From contig CAICTM010000336.1 in the NCBI GenBank assembly GCA_903772945.1, positions 1 to 64,000 on the forward strand: DNA of 64,000 bases. Reading direction: 5' to 3'. The translations under genes were made by a program, and so were the position numbers. The notes beneath the pieces are model-generated. The model ran no database searches and was not told the DNA's origin. It saw only the letters and a program-made list of their open reading frames with translations. The DNA is from Seminavis robusta. Taxonomy: Eukaryota; Bacillariophyta; Bacillariophyceae; Naviculales; Naviculaceae. Shown here one piece after another: positions 53,766-62,813 of this stretch. Each line of letters begins with the position of its first letter. Positions within the stretch are counted from its first letter, which is position 1.

Positions 53766-55208
53766 TCTGCTCAACTATCCGAGGTTCTTGCCTCTTGCCT
53801 CAATAACTATTGACGAAGCGACGAGTTTTGCTGCTGAGCCTTCCAAAGTTGGTTAGCTGGGGCGTTGGTTGCTATTAATTAACACGGATAAAACGTACCG
53901 GTACCCTCCTTAGTGTTGTCAAAGCAACGTCGATATCAAGCAGCAATGATTTTCGAAGCGGTTGACCTTTCACAAAACAAATTTATGAGGACCCTCGCTC
54001 CCTCGCTACCAAATCGCACCGAATCGAATCGCATCCGCCGAATTGAATGAGAATCATTTGAAGTACATGTAGATTTAATTAATTGATCCTTTCCCCTCTT
54101 CCGGAAAGCCGTTTGCCACAGCAGATTCACCTGGTCGGAAACGAATTTTACTTAAAGGACACTATGGTTTTAAGGTTAGAGTCCAGACGAGTTCCGATTT
54201 GTCAACGGCGAGCCGTCGGAGTACATGACATTGTATGTATTAATAAAATAAAATAGCCTAAAGGATTCAATCATTCGTACGACTGTACTAGTAGAGTACG
54301 ACTGTACAGTCAAATCTCACGGAGAAACTACTCCCCTAGTAGCTTGCCTACATGTACCAGGCAGGACGTCGAATCAACGGCAAAGCAAAGTTTTCTTCAA
54401 CAGCACCTTGAGGTATTCCACTCAAATTGAGTCTTTTCTCCTTTTTTCAAAAACATTTTCTTCAAAAATATGTTCCCCAGACTGAAAAGGAAACAGCCTA
54501 TTTAAGCTGACCAATCTGAATCTGAATTTTAAGAGCCTGGTTAGGCTCTTAAAATTACAACAGGCTCTTAGAATTCAGATCTGAAAAACCAGATTGAATA
54601 TCTAGCTAATTTACACTGGGATCTGAGTTTTCAATTTTCCAATCTTAATTCTAAGAGCCTAAATAGGCTCTAAAAGGCTCTGAGAATTCAGATTCAGATT
54701 ATTCAACTTCAACAGGCCTTGTGGAGTCCTGCATGTCTCTTTGCTTCATTTTACATTTTCTGAACAATTAAACTTTGAGCTTTTTCTTCCATTTGGAGGA
54801 AATTACCCCAAGGTGCAGAAGAGCAAGAGTTACTGTGAGTGTCGGCTGCGTAGAACTAGTTCAACCGTGCGTGAAACAGTGAACTATCATTACGGTATAT
54901 CACAATTTTAATTAAATCTTGTGTGAAACTAAACTGCCGTTGCGTGAAACTTCTTCCAGTTCACGTGAAACTATTAGTCGTTCATCGTAGACTGCTTATA
55001 ACAGTGCGTATTTTCACGCACTGGTACCCGGTAGTTGGATTCGGGGACAGTGGCACGCAAAGGTTTTACACCGCTTCCGGCACCAGCTCACAGTTCTTTT
55101 GCTTTGGTCGACGTGCAGACCAATGAGGTTCCAAATTCGTGTCTTGCCGACAGCGGTTGACACTCTCCTCGCATCGTTGTTCTCGTGTGGTCGTCATTGG
55201 AGAAGAAG
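53766..55208. other. Long intergenic region with palindromic element
   Basis: The region is 1.4 kb of AT-rich sequence upstream of paralogue C and of the RNI-type gene. It contains the inverted-repeat element at 54513-54700. No gene was found. Confidence 0.45.
54513..54700. repeat. MITE-like palindromic element with internal hairpin
   Basis: A 16-bp outer inverted repeat is perfect (54513-54528 against 54685-54700, AATCTGAATCTGAATT). Inside, 54525-54538 and 54543-54556 form a perfect 14-bp stem with a 4-nt loop (AATTTTAAGAGCCT). Further AAGAGCC/GGCTCTT copies follow at about 54570 and 54650. No coding capacity; the size fits a non-autonomous foldback element or a structured regulatory RNA source. 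Confidence 0.65.
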
Positions 55209-56546
55209 ATGTCGTCGTCGGATGTTGAGATTCACGAGATTGCTGGGTATTCCAATGATGCAATCAGCACCTTCTTCCAGATGTTGAAACAAAAGCAACT
55301 GGCCTACGAAAACGCGGACGAACACGAAAACGTCGAGCTTCCGAAAGTGCTTCTGAATCTCGGTTGCCTCGATGAGCTTCTTGACGACGATGACCAGAAC
55401 TACGTTTCGATCATGAATGGATTGGAAAGTGTTGCAGATTCCGGCATAGTTTGGGGGGTCAGGTTCGATGGCAGTTTCTTGGACAGTAGCATCTCTCGTG
55501 GCGACCTCGACCGCATGACGAACACCATCGCGTCAATCCCATCGTTGACGAAGATCGAGTGGGACGTCGAACGAGATCACGAGATTGAACACGAAGACTA
55601 CATCGAAATCGTCACCAACATGCTCTTGCGTACGAGCAGCCTGGAGACATTGGAATGCAATGGATTGCGTCTTGCCGAGACTCCAAACGAGATTGAAAAC
55701 TTCGCAGACTCCATTCGAGGAACCACCACGTTGAAGGAGGTAAAGTTCACCGGAGGACTCTTCAACTCCAGTTGCTGGACTATTCAAAATGTCGGCCAAG
55801 TCCTTGAGTCTCTTGCGGCCTTACCGCATTTGAAGAAGCTCTCTTTGGTTGGCATGGTGCTGAAACGACCGTCATCCATCGATTCTCTGTCATCAACCAA
55901 TTCATCTTTTCTGAAGATTTTCGATCACCCAGGCCTCAAAACATTCCATCTACCATCGACGTACTGGGTTGACGACACGATACTCCACTCTATCTCTTCT
56001 GGCTTGCTGACGAGCCCCGCTATTTCGGATTTGTCCCTAGTCACTCCGCTGGGCGCCAACGAGTGCCACTTGTTGAGTGAGATCATTCGGTGCAACCACG
56101 TTCTCAATGCACTCCGTTTGTACACGCCATGCATTGGGCAATATTGTCATGTGCTTCCAATCATTGACGCTCTCGAGGCGAATACAACTTTGAGGACTCT
56201 GTTGATTGCGACAATGGATTTCCAGTCTGGAGTTCCATTCTTCTACGACAGCGATACTCACGAAGCTTTTCTCTCGATGATTCAACAAAAGAATTATGCA
56301 TTGGCTGGTCTCAGATTCCTTTCATTTGACGTTCAGGCGCCTTCCACACAGAACCACCTCGTGGACCATGAGATCAACAAGAAGATTGCGTTCTATGCCA
56401 AACTGAACCTGGAGGGACGCAAGGATCTGCTGCGCACTTCAACGGCTTCGATTGATTTGCTTGCTGAATACTTAATCTCAAACAGTGACGACCTGGACAT
56501 TCTCTTTTACTATCTTTCCATGGTGCCTGGCCTTCTCTTTGGGTAG
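55209..56546 (+). CDS. RNI-type leucine-rich repeat protein
   Basis: The 445-residue protein starts at ATG 55209; an in-frame GTG lies 24 bases earlier. Long irregular LRRs of ribonuclease-inhibitor type are spread over about 75-400, for example SSLETLECNGLRL, TTLKEVKFTGG, PHLKKLSLVGMVL and TTLRTLLIATM. The end (NKKIAFYAKLNLEGRKDLLR...DDLDILFYYLSMVPGLLFG) is the typical C-terminal segment of a large diatom LRR family. No signal peptide or membrane helix is present, so it is probably intracellular and protein-binding. The N-terminus is acidic. Single exon. It is not related to the three plant-type LRR membrane proteins in this window. Confidence 0.78.
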   Translation: MSSSDVEIHEIAGYSNDAISTFFQMLKQKQLAYENADEHENVELPKVLLNLGCLDELLDDDDQNYVSIMNGLESVADSGIVWGVRFDGSFLDSSISRGDLDRMTNTIASIPSLTKIEWDVERDHEIEHEDYIEIVTNMLLRTSSLETLECNGLRLAETPNEIENFADSIRGTTTLKEVKFTGGLFNSSCWTIQNVGQVLESLAALPHLKKLSLVGMVLKRPSSIDSLSSTNSSFLKIFDHPGLKTFHLPSTYWVDDTILHSISSGLLTSPAISDLSLVTPLGANECHLLSEIIRCNHVLNALRLYTPCIGQYCHVLPIIDALEANTTLRTLLIATMDFQSGVPFFYDSDTHEAFLSMIQQKNYALAGLRFLSFDVQAPSTQNHLVDHEINKKIAFYAKLNLEGRKDLLRTSTASIDLLAEYLISNSDDLDILFYYLSMVPGLLFG

Positions 56547-57159
56547 AGCGGGATGGAATAGTTCCATCGGTTGTCACAGCACCGACAAGTACGAGAACCC
56601 ACACACGCACCGAGCAGACGCAACGGGGGTCCAACTCGACGCTGGCGTTACGAAAAGCAAGGTACGGTACACGTAAATTCCATAAGTCAAAAGTTGTGGC
56701 TACAAGCCTTCATCTACAGGAAGGGTCTGCTCGTCGCCGACGATGCAGCACTGACAACGCATCGTACGACTGCCACCTAGTAGTTGACATCTCCGCCCAA
56801 CCATGAATATTCGTTGTGCTGGAGGAAGCAACTGCACAGAAAGCCCGAAAGGTGCTGGTATGTTACTCATCCTCACGAAACACCAATAATCCCCATGGAC
56901 ATCTTGTGATATCAAACAAGGGAAAGCACCGTTTCCATCTTCGCTGCTGCAAACCGAGGAGACAATGTTGAACCGTACTTTGGTCAAAGTTGTTGCGTAA
57001 ATGAAAATTGAAGTTCAAAATGTAGATTGGTTTGCATCACACCCTGACAACCCGAGGTCACAATTCTACCTACTGCGGAGACTGTTGTCCTTTTCGCTGG
57101 CACGGAATTCCTCAAAAGTGTACCAAACATTGTCTATTGCAGCAGAATGTTCTTTTCAT
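56547..57159. other. Intergenic region
   Basis: About 600 bases between convergent genes. No gene is supported. Confidence 0.4.
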
Positions 57160-57504
57160 CTAGGCATGAAGTTCGTAAATCTCCATAATGGACATGTGCT
57201 TGTCCATCGTTGGTCTTTTGTTGGTTGATTTTGGCCTTGCAAAGGGGATCATGTGTTCCACGTCCCAAACACTCTTCACCAAGTTACCACTGCTGTTCCC
57301 CAAGCGGCTCTGCTCCATTTGTCCTTGACTCCCACTGCTTTCCCCCACTCTGTCACTGTCATCCGTCATGAGAGCGAGCATTGCAGACCTGCCACTAGGT
57401 CTCCTTGCTGCTGTACTACTTCTCGCCCTGACCACGGACCGAGTACTCCCTTTTCCCAATGACTTGTGTGTTATGCTGGCTTCGCGAGTGAGGACGAGAA
57501 CTCA
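57160..57504 (-). other. Candidate C-terminal exon of the 57416-58531 gene
   Basis: On the minus strand a frame runs from about 57504 to TAG at 57160. It encodes a coding-like tail including MEQSRLG, SVWDVEHMIPFARPK and a Met-rich end (MDKHMSIMEIYELHA). It has no ATG of its own near the start and overlaps the tail of the upstream gene in another frame. A GT-AG intron (for example GTGGAG near 57570 to TATGAG near 57505) could join them. This is inference. Confidence 0.35.
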
Positions 57505-58531
57505 TACTTTGATCCGGCGAAGATGCTGCTATTGTTGTTGCGTCGTTGCTGGGGACCGCGGCTTCGGAATCAGCTCCACCTGGCATTGTTTTCCTTCTTA
57601 TTCTGTGGGGCATTTTCAATGTGGGACTTCGTGGCAAGGGAATATTACCAATGATACTCCCCGGGTTCCTTCCGTCCCTACTTTTTCCGCTTCGTGTTCT
57701 TCCCGGTAATCTCTTTTTGATACTCGACCCAGTGCCCTTGGATGTGAGCGGCGGTGGGGATGGTTGTTTGTCTCCTGGGGGTCCCGCATGGATCCCACGA
57801 GCATCCAAGGATTGTCTTGCCCAGGATCCAGTTCTCCAGGTACACCCCAAGCCATTGAACAGAACGTTGGCAATGCAAACCTTTTGCAAGAAAACATTTT
57901 GGTGAGTGGCCGAGGAATGAAAGATTCCACAAAAGCAGTAGTAGAGGATTGTAAATGGGACCACCACGGTCAAGAAGTAGCTCCAAGTCTTGATAATCCA
58001 TGGGATGGAAAGATAGTAGTAATCAGGACTCACAGCCTCCATCCCAGCTCCGTTTTCCCTGTCTGATTTTTTGGAATTCTTGCCAGTAGGCACTCCTTTT
58101 CTCGAGACAGATTTGGGTCCGCCACGATGGCCTCCCTTTCGCTGCGTCGGCTTCATGTTGTCGATGGAACTTTCGGTGGATGTGACAGACGGAGGCGTAT
58201 CAACCGAGCGATCCGATGACTGTCTCTTTTTTCTTCGTCGAGATCCAACGCTACTTCCTCCGGATTTTCTTTTGCTGCAATTGCCGCTTTTGTTGTTTTT
58301 ACTGCTGCCGTTGCCTGAGCTGCTCCTTTTTGTGGACAGAGAGCCAAAGAGGTGGTGCTTCTTTCCACCTGCGCTGATAGAAGACTTTCTCTTGGCATTC
58401 CCTTTTTCGATGGCTTTCGGTGCCAAGAGGACTTCCAGATCAGGCGTGTCTTCCATAGCATGACCAGGAAGCGTCATAGCAACGTCCTGGTCTAAGTGTA
58501 CGGCTGCCCTTGAACCGCGACATCTCCCCAT
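57416..58531 (-). CDS. Basic Ser-rich membrane-associated protein, unknown
   Basis: As a single exon the protein has 371 residues. Residues 1-160 are rich in Lys, Arg and Ser and probably disordered. One strongly hydrophobic segment, roughly 178-205 (SYFLTVVVPFTILYYCFCG), is a probable membrane helix. The remainder is again basic and Pro/Ser-rich with several SP and RS pairs. The part after the helix may belong to an intron, because another frame downstream looks coding. Start ATG 58531 (catctccccATGG on the coding strand) is plausible. No family was recognised. It lies about 160 bases downstream of the acidic/coiled-coil gene on the same strand. Confidence 0.5.
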   Translation of the reverse strand: MGRCRGSRAAVHLDQDVAMTLPGHAMEDTPDLEVLLAPKAIEKGNAKRKSSISAGGKKHHLFGSLSTKRSSSGNGSSKNNKSGNCSKRKSGGSSVGSRRRKKRQSSDRSVDTPPSVTSTESSIDNMKPTQRKGGHRGGPKSVSRKGVPTGKNSKKSDRENGAGMEAVSPDYYYLSIPWIIKTWSYFLTVVVPFTILYYCFCGIFHSSATHQNVFLQKVCIANVLFNGLGCTWRTGSWARQSLDARGIHAGPPGDKQPSPPPLTSKGTGSSIKKRLPGRTRSGKSRDGRNPGSIIGNIPLPRSPTLKMPHRIRRKTMPGGADSEAAVPSNDATTIAASSPDQSMSSRPHSRSQHNTQVIGKREYSVRGQGEK

Positions 58532-58581
58532 GGCCTTTGCGCACTGATCCGCGACGAGTCAGTTCTTGCTGTTGTTGCTTC

Positions 58582-58692
58582 TTAGTTGTTCTTTTCCTTC
58601 GATCGACTTTTCTGTTGCTTGGCCTTTTTCTTTTGTTGTTGCAGCGCCTCTTGTCGTCTTTTTTCTTGCTGTTCTTGGCGCTTCAATAATTG
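58582..58692 (-). pseudogene. Coding-like 36-codon extension after in-frame TGA
   Basis: This continues the frame of the gene at 58693-58920 for 36 codons to TAA. It is almost entirely Gln, Lys, Arg and Glu in heptad-like order. It is annotated separately because translation past TGA is unproven. Confidence 0.45.
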
Positions 58693-58920
58693 TCATTTCA
58701 AAAATTCATACTGCTCTTCTTCTTCATCATCATCATCATCATCGTCGCGACGGTACGAGTCGTCGTCCTCTTCACCGTTGTCGTCGCTTCGCTTATTCAC
58801 GATGCTCATGCGTTTTCGAATCCGCTGCAACAGCTTTTTCCGACCCCCACTGCCACCACCGCTATAGTCATCTTGATAGTCCTCCTCCTCCTCCTCAAAT
58901 TGGGAGAAGAACTTTACCAT
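58693..58920 (-). CDS. Acidic/coiled-coil protein, possibly truncated by in-frame TGA
   Basis: Starting at ATG 58920 (MVKFFSQFEEEEEDYQDD) the protein has 75 residues: an acidic start, a basic helix (KKLLQRIRKRM) and a run of Asp/Glu coded by an ATC/GTC microsatellite. An upstream ATG at 59058 would add 46 residues, but that region is antisense to a retrotransposon fragment. The stop is TGA at 58693-58695. Immediately after it the same frame continues as an amphipathic Gln/Lys/Arg helix (QLLKRQEQQEKRRQEALQQQ and on) to TAA at 58582. The extension strongly resembles a coiled coil. The TGA may be a nonsense mutation from CGA. Confidence 0.5.
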   Translation of the reverse strand: MVKFFSQFEEEEEDYQDDYSGGGSGGRKKLLQRIRKRMSIVNKRSDDNGEEDDDSYRRDDDDDDDEEEEQYEFLK

Positions 58921-58989
58921 TGTTGGTTGTCGTGTCTTCTTCTCTTTGTACGGCAAGACAAAGGGATGTCTCTTTGGTTCATGAGAGAT

Positions 58990-59486
58990 TTGATAATTTG
59001 ATGGGTTCACGCCTATTGGTTCTAATCCAGGCTGTAGAGCAGCCGCACTTCTTCTCATGCATCATCTTCACATCCACAACCCCATTGCTGACACTGATTT
59101 GGACTGTCCCTCTTACCGCAACAAAGATCCCGTCAAAGTTTTAACCCAACAAGAACGCGACAAAATTTCCAAATATAAAGACGCGTGCGAGTCCAATCGC
59201 GCTTCCTTCCACCCCTTTGTTGTTTCAGTGGATGGCATGCTTGCCCCTCAAGCCAAGACTCTCTTACAACGCCTTGCTTCTGCTACTGCCTCCAAAAACT
59301 CAATTTTACTACTCTCAAATGATGTTCTTCATGCAGACCCGTATCTCAATTGCCCTTGTGAAAGCTACCCATTTATGTCTCCGTGGATCCCGCAAAGCCA
59401 AACCCTTTGCCCCCCGTAATGGTCCTCAATTTCTTGCCCCTGATCCCTCAGAACCTAGTTCTGAATTTCGACTGTTCTTTGCTTAA
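58990..59486 (+). pseudogene. Frameshifted 3' end of a non-LTR retrotransposon reverse transcriptase ORF
   Basis: The first frame encodes DTDLDCPSYRNKDPVKVL...FHPFVVSVDGMLAPQAKTLLQRLA. Near 59300 a second frame takes over with QFYYSQMMFFMQTRISIALVKATHLCLRGSR and ends SEFRLFFA. Together they match the conserved C-terminal tail of algal LINE-type ORF2 proteins, which follows the reverse transcriptase domain. The frame change and missing upstream part show it is a 5'-truncated, inactive copy, as usual for LINE insertions. Confidence 0.7.
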
Positions 59487-59832
59487 GCCTGGCCCCGGCT
59501 GGCTTCCGTAGATAATTTCCCTACTCTAAACCCCCTTATATATTGCTGTCAGCTGCCTTCTTTCCGATGTGCAAAGGCGAGCGATGTATCCCTAAGTTTA
59601 AGATACATATTCTGTTCATGGTTGGAAGTACAGTACTTCTGCCGCGGTCATTCTGGAATGGAGTGTCCAGTGAAGGACTGTGTGGTCCAGTAGGGTTTTT
59701 TGAGTGTCGGCTGGTGTTCTAACGGTCTGATTGGTGGGACGGCTTTCATCCGTGAAACAAACGTGATGTTCAATCACTGTATCCGTGGACGGATGAGATG
59801 CTCGATGCACTTTGTCTTTACCAGTGAGGCTG
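59487..59832. other. Spacer between LINE remnant and RusA gene
   Basis: 346 bases with no gene seen. A poly(A) tail expected for the LINE copy is not obvious. Confidence 0.4.
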
Positions 59833-60441
59833 ATGGAGCCTTCGGTTTTTGCATCCTCATATCCTCAGGGGGCACAATTCCGGGAGATAAACATGAACTA
59901 TCAGGAGGCGGTCGACCTTGTTAGTTCCAACAGTGAGGCGAGCAACGACGAGGTTGGGTTTGACATCGAGTTCAATTGCACGATCCAGGGTAAACCGAGG
60001 CCGCAAGCCAGAGCTAGGAGATACGGCCAAGGTATCTGGGTTAACCCTAATTCTAAACACCAGAAGGAGCTTAAGGCGATCCTCAAGACTCATTGTCGCG
60101 CGATCTTGTTTCCGAAAGGGACTCCGGTGCGGGTTGAGCTTGGTTTTTATCTTCCTAGACCTAAGGCGCATTTTAAGAGGGGGGTTGGAGTAAGATGCAA
60201 GGAGACATTGACCCATCTTGGGATTCTGCAGACGACACCTGGAACAGGTCCTGACATCGATAACCTTGCAAAATTCGTCTTGGATGCTATGAACGGGACT
60301 GTCTACGAAGATGACAAGCAGGTTGTGGTGCTAATCGCTTCCAAGCATCGGGATAGTGATGGGACGATGGACGGACGGACCGTCATCACAGTCAAGAGGT
60401 ATGATGACCGTTATCCGAGAGACTCGGTTGTCGTTGACTAA
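59833..60441 (+). CDS. RusA-family Holliday-junction resolvase-like endonuclease
   Basis: From ATG 59833 the protein has 202 residues; ATG 59893 would give 182. The RusA fold is clear: IQGKPRPQARARRYGQGIWVNP, VRVELGFYLPRP, TGPDIDNLAKFVLDAMNGTVYEDDKQVVVLIASK. The cluster DxDNxxK...EDDxQ corresponds to the metal-binding Asp residues and Lys of bacterial RusA. RusA resolves four-way DNA junctions and is typical of phages and bacteria. In a diatom it suggests transfer from a virus or bacterium, or a function in a mobile element or organelle. No signal or transit peptide is evident. Codon use seems similar to neighbours. All catalytic positions appear intact. Confidence 0.82.
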   Translation: MEPSVFASSYPQGAQFREINMNYQEAVDLVSSNSEASNDEVGFDIEFNCTIQGKPRPQARARRYGQGIWVNPNSKHQKELKAILKTHCRAILFPKGTPVRVELGFYLPRPKAHFKRGVGVRCKETLTHLGILQTTPGTGPDIDNLAKFVLDAMNGTVYEDDKQVVVLIASKHRDSDGTMDGRTVITVKRYDDRYPRDSVVVD

Positions 60442-60482
60442 ATTAATATTTCTAGCACTACTCGCTACCTCGTGGCTGCTAG

Positions 60483-61076
60483 CTAGTTTTCTATCACAGC
60501 AGTAGAGGCTGATCCGGTTAACCCTAGCCTTTGGCACAGCTGGGATCGGGTGTTCTTCAAGTTCTTTGTTTGGAGTAGGCTGCAGCCCTCCATGGCAATT
60601 AACATGCATCCGTCTACGGAGACTGGTTGGTCCAAGTCCTCCATGGAATCGTCGAATTCAGCAACATTGTAGTTTGGAAACCATGTTTTCACAGAAACCT
60701 CTTCATCCTCATGGATTAAACAGCATAGCTGGAGCAAGCCTTGCCTATGATTATAGGCAATAAAACCTTCAGTTACGAACTTGCGTTGCAGGAACCTTAC
60801 GAGGGTTGTATAATCGGGAAGCGTAGCGCATAAACTGGTTATTATCCACATAGTTTGTTGGAGGGAGGGGCTGAAATTATGATCACGTGTCACGGAATGC
60901 TGGTTGAGGAGCGGAGCCACTGAAAAAAATTGCGGCTTGGTGATATGTGTACTGTACACCCGCTCGCTCGAATAGTTGGTGGTCTCGCGTTCTTCCGCCG
61001 GGTCGGACGTGTCACATGATGTCAATTTCCGTGGCCTCATCGTTTCACTTACTGTGTACTCGCGATCGGAGTACAT
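60483..61076 (-). CDS. Hypothetical protein (197 aa)
   Basis: The frame begins with ATG 61076. The first 75 residues are polar and may not be real; a second ATG at residue 76 begins MWIITSLCATLPDYTTLVRF. The last 120 residues look like a compact alpha/beta domain (FVTEGFIAYNHRQGLLQLCCLIH, VAEFDDSMEDL). No family was recognised. It converges on the RusA gene with only 41 bases between stops, so both transcripts must overlap. Confidence 0.4.
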   Translation of the reverse strand: MYSDREYTVSETMRPRKLTSCDTSDPAEERETTNYSSERVYSTHITKPQFFSVAPLLNQHSVTRDHNFSPSLQQTMWIITSLCATLPDYTTLVRFLQRKFVTEGFIAYNHRQGLLQLCCLIHEDEEVSVKTWFPNYNVAEFDDSMEDLDQPVSVDGCMLIAMEGCSLLQTKNLKNTRSQLCQRLGLTGSASTAVIEN

Positions 61077-61163
61077 ACTAGCTATAGCTAGTATCCCATT
61101 CTTCGGCTTTCAACATTTTGAACCAACTGGACGAAGTTTACCCCACTACTACATGTACAAGTT

Positions 61164-62813
61164 CTATCTAGTAGTGCTAGTTTGAACTGGAGTAACCACA
61201 GAGATCTCGTTGGGGATTGATGTGGAGCCACGGAAGCTGTCGTAGTAGACTTCTTCTGCCTCCTCGTCCAAAATGTCAATGTCCTCCTCATCCTCTGGCG
61301 TCCCATTGGCAAGAATGGTGATGTCATTTAACATTCCCCATACAGTAGCAGCCTTGGCAAGCAACAGTGTTGGGTCAGGAGGCGGATGAATGTTGCTTTG
61401 ACCCACGTTCCCAAAGTCCACAAACAAGACAGCCTTCTCAGGAACTGGAAGGCTCTTTGGAACTGGCACACTGTTTTTGGCACGGAATTCCTCGCTTCGT
61501 TTGCTCAACAGATATTGGTTCGAAGGCTGGAGAGGTTTCAAGTCCATGTTTTTTAACTCCTTGACAAACTCAGAAAGGCCCAACACAGCTTGCTCCAAAC
61601 CCATGCGTGCTTTCTCCAGCCAATCTGCCTTGTCTTCTTGGCTTATTTTGGGGCTGTTTTCGTACTTTTCTCGCAATTCTGAGGTGAAATCAGCTGCTGC
61701 ATTCATGGCTTGCCAAGCAAACTTCTTACGAGCCGCAGCTGGGACAGTTCCAGCAAAGGCTGCTGGAACGTTGACGAGTCCCTGAGGAAAGCCACACAGG
61801 ACCACTGCCTTATACCCTTGGCCATTCCAATTGTTGGTGGCATCCTGCAAAGACATGCAAGGGACGATGAGCATGCTTGGCTTAACGCCGTCCACTACTC
61901 TTTGTTGTAGCCGCAGGCGGATCTTATTGAACACAAAGTGTACAACACCTGTGCTATCGACGCGTTGCTTCCTTGCGGCACTCGATCTGGTGCTATGAGA
62001 AGCGATAGAGCCATTTTCAAACGAAACCCTTCCCTGGTTGAGTTCAGTCCCAGCACCTGTCTTCATATTGCTTTTCTTGTGTTCCATCGTCGCCTTCCCT
62101 TTCTTTGCGGGTGGACCTTCAGACTCGCTGCCCTTCATTCGTTTACTTTTTTGGGGGGGTGGAGAATTAGTATTCGACTCTTTTTTTGATCCGCCTCTCT
62201 TCCCTTCGCTTCTTGTCCTTCGGGGCGAGAGAGAGCGGGTAGTTGTGCCTCCACCTGGATTGGGCAATTCATTCTGCGCAGCCGCAGACTTTCCGTCTGA
62301 TGTTGCCATTTCTCCCTTCTTGTCGTCATCGTTTGGATATTCCTTCCTCACTCCACGGGTTGCCATGAGCTGTTTTATGACACTGGCAGTTTTTGGCAAC
62401 CCCGTGACCGCCGCAGCAACTCCAAACCATTCTTCGTGAACCTTGTATCCAGCAGGAAGCAAGTGTGCTATTTCCTGGTAATCATTCGCTTCATGTCCAA
62501 AAATATCCACAGGCCAAATTCCTTTCTTAATGTCAGCGTTGCCGCTCACGCTGTTGGATCTTGTGCTCTTGACGGGTGCAGGTCTTTCCCCTGCACGCAG
62601 CGCCTTCCGAGTGATGGCGTAGACGTCACCTTTCTGGACAACAACATCACCCTTACCCTTTCGCCAGAAAGCCTCCCAGTGCTCGGGCTTGGGCTCCGCG
62701 TACTCCACCGACCAAACATCTTCGGTGATGCAGAAGAACTTGCCGTCGCGAAAGTCGTCTTTTTGATCATCGTTTAGTTTGCCGTTCTTCTCCACGGCAC
62801 TCGTAGTTGCCAT
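61164..62813 (-). CDS. Hypothetical protein with nuclear-type basic central region
   Basis: From ATG 62813 the protein has 549 residues; an in-frame ATG at 63005 would add 64 residues of poor quality. The N-terminal region (about 15-150) is acidic/aromatic (EPKPEHWEAFWRKGKGDVVV, GYKVHEEWFGVAAA) and seems folded. The centre (about 175-280) is Lys/Arg/Ser/Pro-rich, with RRTRSEGKRGG and KKGK nuclear-localisation-like motifs. The C-terminal half has hydrophobic beta/alpha segments (KPSMLIVPCMSLQDA, YKAVVLCGFPQGLVNVP) and ends in an acidic stretch (EDEEDIDILDEEAEE). No family was recognised. Single exon. Confidence 0.6.
   Translation of the reverse strand: MATTSAVEKNGKLNDDQKDDFRDGKFFCITEDVWSVEYAEPKPEHWEAFWRKGKGDVVVQKGDVYAITRKALRAGERPAPVKSTRSNSVSGNADIKKGIWPVDIFGHEANDYQEIAHLLPAGYKVHEEWFGVAAAVTGLPKTASVIKQLMATRGVRKEYPNDDDKKGEMATSDGKSAAAQNELPNPGGGTTTRSLSPRRTRSEGKRGGSKKESNTNSPPPQKSKRMKGSESEGPPAKKGKATMEHKKSNMKTGAGTELNQGRVSFENGSIASHSTRSSAARKQRVDSTGVVHFVFNKIRLRLQQRVVDGVKPSMLIVPCMSLQDATNNWNGQGYKAVVLCGFPQGLVNVPAAFAGTVPAAARKKFAWQAMNAAADFTSELREKYENSPKISQEDKADWLEKARMGLEQAVLGLSEFVKELKNMDLKPLQPSNQYLLSKRSEEFRAKNSVPVPKSLPVPEKAVLFVDFGNVGQSNIHPPPDPTLLLAKAATVWGMLNDITILANGTPEDEEDIDILDEEAEEVYYDSFRGSTSIPNEISVVTPVQTSTTR

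Noticed and set aside
58693-58695. TGA as selenocysteine codon
   Set aside because: The context is a Gln/Lys/Arg coiled coil with no redox motif, and no selenocysteine-insertion stem was recognised downstream.
58566-59144. 192-codon plus-strand frame rich in Ser/Leu/Phe
   Set aside because: It is the complement of acidic and Gln/Lys-rich codons of the minus-strand gene, and its end overlaps the LINE frame in another phase.
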